Source: Hemicordylus capensis (lineage: Eukaryota > Chordata > Lepidosauria > Squamata > Cordylidae). Taken from it: a stretch of DNA of 64,000 bases. The notes below the pieces were generated by a model, which was not told the DNA's origin, ran no database searches, and saw only the letters and a program-made list of their open reading frames with translations. The stretch spans positions 262,516,687 to 262,580,686 of the forward strand of contig NC_069658.1 in NCBI RefSeq assembly GCF_027244095.1, given 5' to 3'. Made by a program: the position numbers and the translations under genes. This document shows, one piece after another, positions 1 through 12,734 of this stretch (positions are counted from its first letter, which is position 1; every line of letters begins with the position of its first letter).

Positions 1-119
1 CTGAGGTACAGACAACCAAGGGGAACCAAAGGGGAAGCCCATGGGACCAAATTGAACACACATGCTTGTGGGGGCTCATCCTTCTCTTAGAATGTTTTAG
101 GAGCTAGTCCTGTGTAGTC

Positions 120-357
120 ACCCCTGCTAACTGGGCAAAGGCACCCTTTTAACATGGTGATTCTCTTTATTTAGAAGGGGGAGAGTAACTGGCCCTATCC
201 CCCCTCGGCACAGTACCTCCAATGATTGTTGCTGGTGTCCATCTTGTGTTTTGTTTTAGATTGTGAGCCCTTTGGGGACAGGGATCCATCTTATTTGTTT
301 ATTATTTCTCTATGTAAACCGCTTTGGAAACTTTTGTTGAAAAGCGGTATATAAGTT
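120..357 (+). repeat. L2-type LINE 3' tail element
   Basis: Starts in a CTGCTAACTGGGCAAAG segment and ends with GTGAGCCCTTTGGGGACAGGG, TGTAAACCGC and a GCGGTATATAAGTTGTTG tail. The same segment recurs at 12.7, 39.0 and 63.8 kb. Confidence 0.65.
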
Positions 358-457
358 GTTGTTGTTGTTTGTTCATGGGTGAGATACTATTTCTGATCTC
401 TGGGCTCAAATAGTTATTTATTAGGTGTCTGAATGACCTGGTGGCGGTGCTTGGAAT

Positions 458-846
458 TAGGGATGTGCACGAACCGGTTTGGAGACCCTTTTATGGAACC
501 CTCTGAACCAATTTGAAGATCCAGTGGTTTGACCGGTTTCATGCGGGGGGGGGTGTGTTACCTTTTTAAGGAGCAGGGAGGGTGTGCTTATCCACCCACC
601 CATCCCTGCCGCATTTTTCCCACCGGTGCTGTGCTTAAAAACGGTCCTTCATGGCAGCAGTGTACCTCCTTGCGTGATGTGCACGCATGCACACTGGGCA
701 GCAAGGAGGTACGCTGCCACCCCTCAGGATCATTTTTTAGCACAGTGCCGGTGGGGGAAATGAGGCCGGTGGGGGGAGGGGGAGAGCAACCTCCCTGCTC
801 CTTAAAGATAACCCCACCCCCACTGCCAGTTCTGTGCACATCCCTG
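458..846. mobile_element. hAT-type non-autonomous element, GGGATGTGCAC family, copy 1
   Basis: Terminal inverted repeats TAGGGATGTGCACGAACC and its decayed complement ending TGTGCACATCCCTG. Flanks CTTGGAAT (450-457) and CTTGGGAT (847-854) match 7 of 8, an 8-bp target duplication typical of hAT. The interior is itself palindromic. Confidence 0.8.
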
Positions 847-888
847 CTTGGGATCTTCTCAGCTCTCAAGTGCTACTGTAATTTATAG

Positions 889-1025
889 CAGGCCTGTTCA
901 ACTTTGGCCCCCACCGCTGTTTTTGGACTATAACTCCTATAATCCCCAGCCACAGAGGCCAATAGCCAGGGATTATGGGAGTTTTAGGTCAACGTCTGCA
1001 GGAGGGCCAAAGTTGAGCAGCCCTG
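889..1025. mobile_element. Short palindromic hAT-like MITE, CAGGGCTGCTCAAC ends
   Basis: Inverted arms (GCCTGTTCAACTTTGGCC against GGCCAAAGTTGAGCAGCCC) enclose the shared core ACTATAACTCCTATAATCCC. Target duplication is weak (5 of 8). Confidence 0.65.
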
Positions 1026-1033
1026 GGCTATAG

Positions 1034-3349
1034 TCACATTACTTTGTGGCGGAGTCTATTTTACTGACACAGTTGACCACCTCTGTCTACTCTAGCCCAC
1101 TGTACTCTGGGAATATATATTTGTTTCCGAGGCCAAATACGCACCTCTTCCTTCTGTCCATGCTTTGAAACTCATCAGAATTAGCGCTTACGTATTTCCA
1201 ATGGTACTGAACTATTCACTAGAAATTCATCTCCTTTACTGAACTAGTTGATTCAGGCTTCCTGTTTTTTGGTCTACTTTGTTCCCTTTTCCTCCCCTCC
1301 AGCATAATTTTGTAGAGGAGCAGGCAGCCTGGGCTAAAGTTCTGTTTCCCATTAGCAAGCAGGCAGCTGTGGAGTGGATGGTTGGACAATCTGCTCCTAA
1401 TTTTGTGTCTGGCTCTTCTTCGGTTTCGTTGTGACCTTGATCTTCTGAAGCAAACTTGATGCAAATAATCCAATAAATGCTTTTTATTGTTTGTGTTCTA
1501 TGTAGCACTTTTAAATGCTCTACAGTCTGCTTTGACCTCACAACATCATTGTAAAATCACTGAGGCCTAGAGAGATGGGGGACTTGAAGCATCTGAGCAG
1601 GGATTTAAACCTCGATACTCCAAAGAAAGCGACATCTTTTCCTGAGTTGCACATACATTTAGAGCCCCAAGTTACGTATCTGTTTCCTTTCTCTCTAGCA
1701 GTCTTTTTTCTTCTTTTACTCAACTTGTTGACTAGTTGTGGGGGGCAACAGTACACATACAGTGACCCCAAGTGACATTGCTTCTTCTCTTCTTCTCCTG
1801 GTGGGGCCTGTGAGTAGCCTGAGACTGTGCAAATCTACTACTTTCTCCTCAGTTCCCTTAATCCTCATCCCATGACAGGAGTGTGTGAGGAGGGAGGCTT
1901 CTCAACCCCCCACCCCCCCACCCCTACACATGAAACCTAATGTCTTTTCATTAATTTCCACTCCGTTTTGCTCTCCTGTTTCTGTATCCTGTTTACCTCT
2001 AAACCGGCTTTCCCTCTGGCTTCCCTCAGCAGAAACAGGCAACCAGCTGGCTGGGAAGAGAACAGTTAATGGTTAACACTCCTCCATGGGGGAACGTGGC
2101 AGCAGAAATTAGCTCATTGCGGTCATTGCTTGCTTTACTAGCTAATCATCTCCAGGAAAGCTGTTTCTTTGACTTCAGTGGAATTGCAGCGCCTGTGGTA
2201 ATGCCAGTAATTGAGATCAGAATCTGGCCCTCACATTTTCCCATGCTGATCAGTGGAGTGACTTTAGGTCCACATTGGCCTCTCTGAAAACACAGCAGAT
2301 GCAAGATTGGGGATGTTAATTTGAGTTCTGTGATTCCAGTCCCCCCCCCCCCTTGGGATCAGAATCCAGTACTATCCCCTATAGTCCCCCTCTGAATACT
2401 GAGATTAGCCTTTCAGCCGCCTATCCTGCTGTCACCGTTTTCACGTGGTTCTGGCTGTGTGAGGGTTAAGCCTTCCCCTCCTTCCTTCTCAAGGTTGGAG
2501 GGGAGAGGGGCCCTGACTTCCTGATAGAGAGGGCTGCCCTGTGGCAACCTCCTAACCCTGCTCTGTGAAGGAGGAGCTGTATTTCCTGTAACCCTGCCCC
2601 CCTCCTCCTACGAGGGAGGAGTTGCATTTCCTGATTTCCCTGGGGAAGCACTGCCACGGCACTCGGGGCTTCAAACTTTGGCAGGGCAGCGTGCCTTGCT
2701 GTTCTCTCAGTCCGTGTCCCAAACAGATCCAACAGAGTGCAGGAGCCTTGCCGTCCTCCCACAGCTGGAAATTGGATACCGGCAGAAAGATTTTTCAAGC
2801 GATTAAAGCTGCCCGAGAGAGACAGAAGGCAAGTTTGTAGCACTGGACTTTGACTGTTGGTTGGTACAGACAGAGGCAGCGGGGAGGTAAAGGCAAAACT
2901 TAGCAGCATCAGGGTATCCTCAGGCTGGACTTGTTTCTCTGTCACAGCACAGGGAATGTCTCCCAAGCTGGACTGGGTAATATGCTTGCGACACCACTGT
3001 GTTTTGACTCCACAGACCTTCAGCTGGAACGCTGAGAAACGCTGGCACTGTGTGGCAACAGCAAGATAACAGCAAGTGGAACTCTAACACTGGAACTTTG
3101 GCCATGTATGGCGAGAGGGGGGAGGTCTGAAGTGTCACTGAGGAAGCTATAAAGCGGTGAGGCCCTTTGGATGACTTACAGTAAATTGCTCTGCCCTGCC
3201 ATTCTGCCTTGAGCTGTGTACATGCAGTGGTCTTTATCCATGCACTAGTTTGCATGGGTTAGATGGTATATGGCTGCCACTGTGTGCATTTCCTGTGTGG
3301 TGGTCAACGTACAGCCCTGAATGTGTCGTATTTATGCATTAAGAGAGAG

Positions 3350-3400
<51 letters not shown>

Positions 3401-5268
3401 CACTGAGACATATGAGACATATATCTTCAGCTATGGGTTCAACAGTGCTGTGCATATCTGGTATAGCGCTTACGTGTGCATGCGCAACTACATTCTATCT
3501 AGCAGTCTCCTGTAAACTCAGAGTTGCTTAACTCTGACTCTTATGTGTCTGTCCCTCCTCTTATATGTAGCAAAAGACCAATGCCCAACAGCACTTAAAA
3601 TATGAGGAAACGCCAGCAAGAAACTGAATAACATACAACTTGGAGCGGGGGGTTAATCTGATTTTAAAATCCTTTCCTGTAAAAGGGACTGCATTCTCTC
3701 TGTTTGTCCTGTCTCCCAGAGGATTTGAAGGTGGAAGAAATTTTTCATAAGTTGTCTCAATCTGGCTGTTGCATAGACTGACATACCATTGTGGCTGAGC
3801 CACCCTCTTAACATTAGCAGACTTGCTGAGTCTGCTGGCCTCTGTGCAGAACAGTCTCTAGGTCTAAGTCTAAGGTTAAAGGATGGGGTCATTCAGCTAT
3901 CCTGTGGTGTTAGACTGTGTCCTATGATTAGTTGATGATAGTTGCTGTTTGCTGAGTAGCTGGGACTCTGTTCAGTTGTGTGCTTATTTTCGGTCTGCTT
4001 CCCATTACCCTTGTATGAATTATAAGCTATAATTCATTTCCTATCCATTTTTGGTGGGGGGAACCTATTGATGTGTCAAGACCCATAAAGGAAGCATCGC
4101 AGAGAACAGGACCAGGTGCCTGTAGATATACAATGCATAGTGGTTACCTTCCAAACTTTGCATTATAGTGCTATCTATAGATGTCTATGTACATTAGCAC
4201 TAGTAACCATGGATCTTTAGCTGCACTCACTTCCTGAAAAGTTCAGCTCAATAATATGGCAATAAAACATGAAAACAATTTATTTCTGGGTGGGGCGACA
4301 AGTTAAACTGCCATCTGCATGATGACCTGGTTTCGCCTAGAGGTTCCCTTTCGACCATATCCCAAGCACATCTAGCTAACTCTCCATGTCAAAAATGTGA
4401 CTGCTGTGGGCACACACACTACATGGGGAGTTTCTCTGGGTTTTTTGTGGGAGATACTCCGGACTGGAAGATTTGAGCCATTTTGGCAGAAATTTATGTA
4501 AGCGGGGAATTTGACTTTACAGATCAGATCTGGGAGCAATTCCTTGCTCTTCTGAACAATCAGCTCCTAAGGAATCAGTTCAGGATTGTTATCCTGACTC
4601 AAGCTCAGACTTGTTCACATGTCATAAAGCTGTTATATTCAGTTCTAAGATACCAGTGGATCCCATAAGTCCCTGTCTATCTGTTGGCACAGACATTTTC
4701 ATTGTGTTGTCTGATGCATAGTTTTGATTCAGTGGGTGAATATAAAGTGCATTGATTTGACTATACTCCTTTCCAGTGTACACATTTCCACCTCTTAACT
4801 TCAGTAAACCCGTCATGACCCTTGAGACTAGGGATGAGTCCTTGATTATCAGGGCATCTTTCATACAAGTTTCAGCCTTGACTTATTTGCCCACTGATCA
4901 TGGGCTCCTAGCCAAGACTAAAACAAGTTGCCATCCTCTTGGAATAAGTGGAGGTAGAAGCAAGCCTAGGATAGTTTTGAATCTTTTGCTTCAGTGTTCT
5001 CTCAGTTAAGCTTTCTTAGGCTTACCTGCTTTACTCTGTGTTTGAACAATTTCACATTCCTTCTTAAAACCTTTTCCATGAAGCCTTTGGCACAGTCTTA
5101 AAACCCATCCCCTATTGTAACTAAACTCAGATACAAGTAGCAAAGATTTGCATATTCATCCCCTGCTTACCTCTGCTCCCATTTTCCTCCCTGCCTATAT
5201 TGTATTCCTTGTGTCAGCATTGAGATTGTAAACCCTGTAGGGCAGGAACCTGTCCTTCCATTCTTTGT
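1034..5268. other. Gene-free, mostly unique DNA
   Basis: No gene is recognised. A GC-richer stretch at 2460-2900 has ETS-like TTCCTG sites and might be an upstream MGAT1 exon or promoter, but nothing proves it. A (GA)n(GT)n microsatellite lies at 3343-3396. An old SINE/L2-like tail (GATTGTAAACCCTGTAGGGCAGG) lies near 5225. Confidence 0.5.
3343..3396. repeat. (GA)n/(GT)n microsatellite
   Basis: A short GA run passes directly into about 21 GT units. Confidence 0.95.
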
Positions 5269-5269
5269 A

Positions 5270-6165
5270 AAGTTCTCTTAGTACCTTTTCCACCTCTGCA
5301 ATGTCCTTCTTAAGATACAAAACCAAAGTTTTGACCAAAAGTGACTAAAACTGTTCACAGTACTCCAAATGTGGCTGCACCATAGACTTGTATAAAGGCA
5401 TTATAATATTAGCATTTGTATTTTCAACCCCTTTCCTAATGATCCAGAGCATAGGATTTGCCTTTTTCACTGCTGCTGCACACTAAGTTTCTTTCAACAA
5501 ACTGTCTACCATGACCCCGAGATTTCTCTCCTAGTCAGTCACAGCTCATACCTCATCAGTGTATATGTGAAGTTGGGGGTTTTGCCCCCAATATGCATCA
5601 CTTTACACTTGCTTACACTGAACCACATTTGACATTCTGTCACCCTCTCACCCAGTTAAGAACATACCAACAGCCCTGCTGGATCAGGCCCAAGGCCCAT
5701 CTAGTCCAGCATCCTGTTTCACACAGTAGCCCACCAGATGCCGCTAAAAGTCACAGGCAGAAATTGAGGGCATGCCCTCTCTCCTGCTGTTACTCCCCTG
5801 CAACTGGTACTCGGAAACATCCTGTCTTTGAGGCTGGAGGTGGCCCATAGCCCTCCAACTAGTAGCCATTGATAGACCTCTCCTCCATGAAGTTATCCAA
5901 ACCCCTCTTAAAGCCATCCAGGTTGTTGGCTGTCACATCTTGTGGCAGATAATTCCACAAGTTGATTATGCGTTTTTTTGGAGAGATCCTTTTGGAGTTC
6001 CTCACAAACTGTTTTAGATTTCACTATCATTAATTGTTTAGTGTCACCTGTAAATTTGGCCACCTCTCACTGCTTACCCCAGCTTCTAGATCATTTATAA
6101 ATAAATCTTAAAAGCACTAATCCCAGTACAGATCCCTGGGGGACTCCACTTCATACTTCCCTCTG
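5270..6165 (-). mobile_element. CR1 LINE fragment (RT region), reverse strand, split by a CR1 3' end
   Basis: The complement of 6000-6160 encodes a decayed CR1 reverse transcriptase stretch around SP(Q/R)GSVLG and EVAKF. The sequence from 5270 to about 5657 belongs to the same element. Between them, about 5658-5985, lies a separate reverse-strand CR1 3' end related to the one at 36.3-36.95 kb. Confidence 0.7.
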
Positions 6166-6317
6166 TTGGCAGACAGATAGAACTGACAGACTAGCTGGTT
6201 CTCTTCCAAAATGAAGCTTTGTCCTCTTAAAATGGAGGCCAGAAATGCCAGGCTGGCCAAACCATAGAAATTTGGTTAATGTTTTATCATACTTTGTGCA
6301 TTCCACTATATACTCTT

Positions 6318-6541
6318 CCTGCTAAATATTAAGTTTATTTTAAAATTTATATTCTGCTCTTCCTCTGAGAAACTCAGACTGATATATGTGGTTATGTTTA
6401 TCCTCACAACAGCCCTGTGAGGTAAGTTAGGCTGAGAGATGAATGACTGGCCCTAAGTCCCCCAGTGAATTTCATGACTGAACTGAGATTTGAACTCAGG
6501 TCTCCCTGGTCCTAATCCAGTACTCTAACCACTACACCAGT
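6318..6541 (-). mobile_element. tRNA-headed SINE with L2-like tail
   Basis: The complement shows the GTGTAGTGGTTAGAGT head, the B box GAGTTCAAATC, the GGGCCAGTCA core and an AGAGCAGAATATAAA tail. It is one of at least eight related copies in the window. Confidence 0.8.
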
Positions 6542-6559
6542 GTTGCCCCTAAGGCGTGC

Positions 6560-9100
6560 ACACATGCACGCTCACAATTTTTTTTATATCTGCTCAGTTC
6601 ATTTTAGATTCCATTCCGGTTGAATCAGGAATGTCCTACTCTGAATGCCTTGATACTGGTGCCCAGAACAAAATTCATTCCGCACACAGCTGAAAAAACG
6701 ACAGCACCACACTGACTCTCAGTGGGGCCACTTTCCCCATGGCAAGCTACATGCCTGTTCCAGACATTGTCAAACCATGGTTTAGTGCTATGTGATTGAG
6801 CCCAAGGGAGCTGCCGGTTTCCATGTTCTCCTTTGCTGCCTTCCCCTTCCCCTTGTATGAGAAGAACAAATCCCAGCTCCCTATTATGTATGAACTTGAG
6901 GAGGTGTGGTTTGTTTGTTAACAAGTCAGAATAGCAAACCCGTGCTCTAACTAAGCTATAGTTAACAAATTGCTGTTCCTGCAGAACTGTGGTGTGTTTC
7001 TAAAGTGAAGCAAAATCTTTTACTCACTTCCCCTCACACAAAACAGAGAAGAGGATTAGGTAGGGTGCTGGAGCTGTGGCCCTTAGACTCATTCATGTAG
7101 CACTAAAACATGGCGTCATGTTAACATCTGTACAGGCCACAGACCCAGATCTGCTCAACTGCTTGTGCACTCTATACTTCTAGCTATCTCTTTAAAAAAC
7201 AGCTATCTCTGTCTATACTTCTAGCTATCTCTTTAAAAAAAAAAAAAGTTCAGTTACTCAAACTTCCAAAGCCCACATCAGCAGTTTGCGCTCAGAAGTT
7301 CAGGCACTGAAGGCCCCCTTCCTGTAGTCAAGCTGCCCTGCTTCTCACTTTTCTTCTGTTTTTGTGCCTCTGCGTGCTTTTTTCGGCAATGAGGAAACAG
7401 TATTGTGGCTGGAGGGTGGTGCCAAAAAGTGGTTAATGTTCCCTTTGGGTGGGTTTCCCTGTTCTTTGCTAAAACAAAGCTCACTGGGTACAGGGAGTTA
7501 GTAAGTGCTGACAGTCAGGTTTCTCAGCTCAGAGAGTTAACTAATGTGACTAAATGGAGGGAAAGGTTCTAAAGAGACCATAACTAATGTCCGGGTCTCC
7601 AGATTGGAATCTATATGCCATGTGCCTCTCTCCACTCCTGACCTGATACCTACTTCACACAGTTCCATGAGAATGTATTAATTGCCTTCCAAGTTATTAC
7701 CACTCCTCTTGTTTGCTCTACTGCCAGAGAGACAGTGGCTATGAACATAGAGGTCCTATTGGGCTGTTGTTGCAATTTGTCTAATCCTTTTAAAAAACTA
7801 TTATAAACTCATGGGCAGCTTCATATCCTGGGGAAATGAATGCCTTAAGATAGAGTTGCCATATTCTGGCTTTCCAAATCTGGGTGCGTAATTTGCATAT
7901 TATGTAAATTGGCTTTAAAATAATTTTTGAGCACAATAGTGACTACATGTTTTGCTTCATAACTTTGCTTCTACAAGGGCTAGAGCTTAGCTTTTTTCTT
8001 TTTTAAATGAAAGCTGAAATCTGGGTGAGATGCTTAAAATCCAGGTGAAACTCGGAATTCCGGGTGACTTGGCAACTCTGCCTTAAGATGATGTCTGTGT
8101 GAAGCATCTCCTTTCATCTGTCCGGAACATACCAGCACTCAATGTAACTGGACTAGATTATTCTGTTTTCTACAGTAGAATGTGAGAAATTTCTCTTTGC
8201 CCTCCTATCACTCAGCATTTTTATAAACCTGTTTATGTTCCCAGACTAAAAAGCCTTCTGTCACAGGGAATGTTTTCCAACCCCTTCATTGCCTTTAGTT
8301 GCTGTTTTCTGAATGCTTCCACATATCCCTCCTCCCCCATATTCCCTGGGCAATTTCCTGCTGAGAATTGGCTGCTTGATTAAAGAGAGCAATCCAGTTG
8401 ATGGAGCTCATTTTAAGGATTCAAGTAAGGGTGCAGCAGATTTGGCTAAGAGGTTGGATCTAAGATAAGATTCCCTGGAGATGGCAATAAAAGGGCTACA
8501 AAATTAAGCTGACTAAACAGCCAGGAGACTGTCCTGTGGAGGTTTCGAAATGGGTCACCTCTGTTTATCCACATTTTAGTATTTCCCCTTGGCTTTGGGC
8601 CTAAATCATTCTTCCAGCCTCACGCCTTTTGGTTGAGTTTTTCTGTTTGTTGCCAAATTTGACGTGACTTTTCTTTTGTCTCTGCAGTTCAGGCATGCAG
8701 AGCAATGAAATTCGGCTCATGTCTTCCACTAGCAGGCAACTCTTCCTGTTCCCCAGGGCACTGGCTCAGTGCTGGAGTGCGGCAGTGTGTTAGCCCTTGA
8801 TGCTCTTTTCAAGGTTGTGGTAGGATTCAGAAGGCACATCCAGACTTTTGCCCACTTCATATTGGTAGTGATGAGAAAGTGGGCAGCTCCATGGGAGGTG
8901 TTTATAGCCCAGTGAGTCACAGTGCCAGTTTTGGGGAGAAGAATTTGGAATTGGTGAAGTAGTGGTGAGAGGAAAGATTGATGGGAGGATGAGATATAAC
9001 AGGAAGTTAATCAGGGCAGCAGTTTTGCATTAGATTGTACCTTCAAGCATATGTGAAATGCATGCCCATACTAGTGTGTTTTATAGAAATTGTACGTGCA
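6560..9100. other. Gene-free interval
   Basis: A fragment of the CAGTGTTCCC hAT-like family lies at about 6541-6700. The rest appears unique, with a short local duplication of TATACTTCTAGCTATCTC at about 7172 and 7216. No coding exon is supported. Confidence 0.45.
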
Positions 9101-9108
9101 TGATAAGA

Positions 9109-9244
9109 GTGTGTTCCCAGTAGAGGGATTCCCAGATGTTGTTGTCTAAAACTCTCAGCATCCCCAGCTGCAATGGCCTATGACTGGGGATTATGGGGGT
9201 TGTAATCAACAACATCTGAGAATCCTTGTTACAGGGAACACTGA
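9109..9244. mobile_element. Palindromic MITE, CAGTGTTCCC ends
   Basis: Arms GATTCCCAGATGTTGTTG and CAACAACATCTGAGAATCC around the shared core. Outer ends are TGTTCCC and GGGAACACTG. It abuts the SINE that begins at 9272. Confidence 0.6.
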
Positions 9245-9271
9245 TGTGTATGTATGTGTGTCATACAACTC

Positions 9272-9462
9272 CCCATCCCTGGGGAGACCTGAATTCAAAT
9301 CCCCATTCAGCCATGGAACTCACTGGGTGACTCTGGGCCAGTCACTTAATTCTCAGCCTAATCTACCTCACAGGGTGGTTGTGAGGATAAAAATAACTAT
9401 GGGTTCCTTGGAGGACGAGCGGGATACAAATGTAAAAATAAATAAACACACTCCTTGTCCTT
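9272..9462 (+). mobile_element. tRNA-headed SINE with L2-like tail, 5' truncated
   Basis: GACCTGAATTCAAATCC, the GGGCCAGTCAC core and a GAGCGGGATACAAATGTAAAAATAAATAAA-type tail (partly quoted: GAGCGGGATACAAATG) are present; the head is missing. Confidence 0.75.
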
Positions 9463-9934
9463 GCAGCTTAGCTTGATCAGAAGCTTGTAGAACAAGCGTA
9501 AAGCCAGAATATCAATGGGTGAGATGAAAAGGGAGATGAGATCTCTCCTACAGACCTGAGGGTCTGCTTTAGAAGGTGTTTTGTCATAGTAATGCGTAGA
9601 TTTTTTTTTTTAACTGGTCTTCTCACCACCACCCCTTCCCCAGGAATTTGCTACTGCCTGTCTTCTGTAATTGGATCCATGCTCACTTCTGTTCCCATGT
9701 CTTCCAGTCTCTGGGCAGTGCAGGATTTAGTGTGTTATGTATCTTTTACATTCTAGTCCCTTATGGTTGTAAAAGTGTGTCTCAAACTTTTTTGAGCATG
9801 CCCCCATCCTAAATTTATCTTACCCTCTGCTCCCCACTCCACCAATCACCAACCATCTGTTCTACAGAGCATACAGCAATTTTTGCACACAGTTGTGTGC
9901 ATGCAGCCTCCTGCTGTGTGCAAAGATGCATAGA

Positions 9935-10092
9935 TTGGGGCACTTATCCTGGCACAGCACCCCTCCAGTGGCTGTTACTGGTGTCTACCTTCTGTTTCCT
10001 TATCCATCGGGATTAGGAACCATCTTCTTTTTCTATGTAAACCACTTTAAGAATTTCTTTTGTTTGAAAAGAGGTATAGAAATATTATAATA
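9935..10092 (+). repeat. L2-type 3' tail fragment
   Basis: Degenerate match to the element at 120-357: GGCACAGCACCCCTCCAGTGG, then TATGTAAACCACTTTAAG and GAGGTATAGAAAT (first motif given in shortened form elsewhere in this entry set). Confidence 0.5.
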
Positions 10093-10099
10093 ACCCCAC

Positions 10100-11950
10100 A
10101 CTGGCATTAGAAAGCAAAATACAAGGAGACACTTGTGAACCCTTCTAAAACTGTACACAAAGCAATTTCATTCATGCAAAGCACCAAATCTCCCTGTTGG
10201 AATGATGGCACAAGTTTGGGAGAAGACACAATTATGCCTTGAATTACAAAGAGAGGAACGATCTTATGGCGTGTGGAGCCTACTCTGACCTAGACCTTTG
10301 TACTCCTCTTCATCACTTTTCAGCCTTTGAAAATTGCTGCTGTATATGCAATGCCTTTTAGAATGATTCTTGAGCAGGGTTTCCACTGACCTCCTGTCCT
10401 CTATCCAGGTTTCATTCATGCCCATCTCTCCTAGTTCCTCCTTTTCTTGAACATATGAAGCTATCGCATTGGGTCAGGCCCAGGCATCCACAAATCCACT
10501 TGCCAGCTCTCCAGTGGTGAGTGTTCCTGGCCCTCTGGTTAGCAGAACACCCAGCAACACACAGATCTCCTCAAGGTCTCACTTAGAGTGCCATTTTTGA
10601 GAAGGTAAGAAACAAGGATCCTTTTTGAGCAGTAGGAGATGGCTCCCACTGTTTCTTACCCTCCTCAGGCAGGAGGCCATGAAGGTGGGAACACGTGTTC
10701 ATGCAGTCCTTCAGATTTCACTCACAACCTAGCAACTTCAGAACAATATTTATGAACAATGAAGCTGGGATAAGCCAGAAGAGCAAGAGCTGGAACAATT
10801 GCTAGTAAGTATTGGATGAATTACTAAAACTCCATTCCATGGGTGTTGGAACTTTTTCATCTTGCACTGCTTACCGTAGTTTCCACAGTATGACATATGT
10901 ATCGACAACCATGAGGAGCAGAGTAGAGATGAGACTCCATAACAAGACTCATCCCATTTCTCCTTCCTGTCTGTAACTTCCGCCATCCTGTTGGTGCTAG
11001 TGCAGTCAACATCCTGAAAAAGGTATTATGCAGATTAGCTATAACATTTGCATAAATCCCATCAATCTGACTGCAGGGTTTTCATTTCCCTGTTACAGGT
11101 TGGGACTACTCTGTTAGCTTTGCCTATGTAAATATGGCTCCCCTGCTTCTGTTAAGGAACATGACTGGACTACCTTCTCTCCATGTATCCAGTGGCTTTG
11201 TGAACTTGGCTGTAGAGGTCAAAGCGCAAGGAGGATTAGCAGAGTTTATTTGTTCTGTTGTTGGCTGGTGGGTGGAAGGGATGGGGAGATGCGAGCACCC
11301 CTGAAAATGTTTCGGGGGAGTGACTCTTCAAATCCAAAAGACAAGACACCAAAATTCTGGAAGAATAATGTGTTGGGAAACTCTTCCAAATTCCTATCTA
11401 ATCTTTGTTTCATGAGACACAGAAAAAACTTCCTGTTTTGAAGAAGAACTGAACTTTTTTTTTTTAGAAGAAAGAGTTCTTCTGAAAAGGTTGAGAAGCA
11501 AACTTGTTCCACTGCATCAGACTTGCCTAGGCTGGGATTTGACCCGTCATCTGTGTTCAGTCAGATGTATGAGGCAATATACAGTTGTATCCAGTTCTCT
11601 TTGCCTTCTGCAAACGTTTAACAGAACAGCTATCCATGCAGAGCCTGCTCTTGATACAGATTCTGTGCTCTGGCGTTAGTAATCTTAATGGATATGAAGG
11701 CATGCGAAGATGCATCGGCATGGTTGATGTGAGAGCCCTGGTGAGAAAATGTTAATGGGAAATAAATTGGGATTTCTGCTTCTTGCCCTTGGTATGAGAG
11801 TACTAGAAGAATGAGTAATTGTGATTGAATAGGCAGAGGCAGATCGTTGTGTTTGCTCCTTTTATCCTCTCTAGATTTGTTTTGCAGTTTAATTCATTTT
11901 AAGTGGTTTTATTAGGCTGTGGACATGTGTCTGGCACCATATCAGCTGGC
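10100..11950. other. Gene-free, mostly unique interval
   Basis: No gene, RNA or well-preserved repeat is recognised. Short ORFs lack recognisable domains and splice context. Confidence 0.4.
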
Positions 11951-11960
11951 TAGTCAAGGG

Positions 11961-12336
11961 TAGAGATGTGCATGGAACCGGTTCAGAGGCCCTTTATGGG
12001 CCCCCAAACTGGTTTGAACGGCAGGCGGTTCCGCCAGTTCAATACCAGTAGGGGGTTCTGCTAAGGGTGGGGGATGCACTTACCCCTCCCTCCGCTTTTC
12101 CCCACCGGGGCTCTTTTGTTTTAAAAGTCCACCGGGGCGGCAGCATACCTCCCTGCCACCCCCTTGCCGCCTTTACTGGAAGTAGGCGGAAGTATCCAAC
12201 ATGCTCGTGCAGACACAGTGAACTTTTAAAACACGGAGCACCGGAGAGAGGGGTAAGTGCACCCTCCCCCACCCTTAAAGCAGAACCCCCGCTCCTGCCT
12301 TCGAGCCTCTCCCACCCAGTTCCATGCACATCCCTA
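11961..12336. mobile_element. hAT-type element, GGGATGTGCAC family, copy 2
   Basis: Ends TAGAGATGTGCATGGAACC and ATGCACATCCCTA, with a perfect 8-bp target duplication GTCAAGGG at 11953-11960 and 12337-12344. ORFs on both strands simply reflect the palindrome. Confidence 0.9.
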
Positions 12337-12734
12337 GTCAAGGGCAGGGGGGCAAAATTTGGGGCCACCATTGAGGGAAGGGAGAAAGATACAGCACTGG
12401 AGACCAGCATGCTATTGGAAAGAGGGAGGTCTAGACAGCTCACTCAGCTCTCCCGTCCCTTTCCAGATCTTCTAGTCTTGGGGCTCTTGTTGCCAAGATA
12501 GCTTTTCCCACTTGCTGTTTGCCAGGTTGGTCTTAAATGAAACAGTTGTAATCCAGCATTTAATCCTGGAGGAAGAAGCTGGTTTGCTTTGTATCACAGA
12601 GGGCTGGTTGGATGAGACAGCTGGTCTTACCTTAGTATAACTTTCTCCGCCAGGTAATTGATGTAGAATCAGCATAGTGCGACTGGTCAGGCAGGAATTG
12701 TCGTCATCATGATCTATAGAGATTCGATTTAGCC

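Noticed and set aside
2466-2966. A 166-codon minus-strand ORF
   Set aside because: Overlapped by plus-strand ORFs, proline/leucine-rich, no recognisable domain and no splice context. GC-rich non-coding DNA explains it.
7172-7245. Local duplication of about 27 bp
   Set aside because: A simple slippage-type duplication next to a poly(A) run. No function is suggested.
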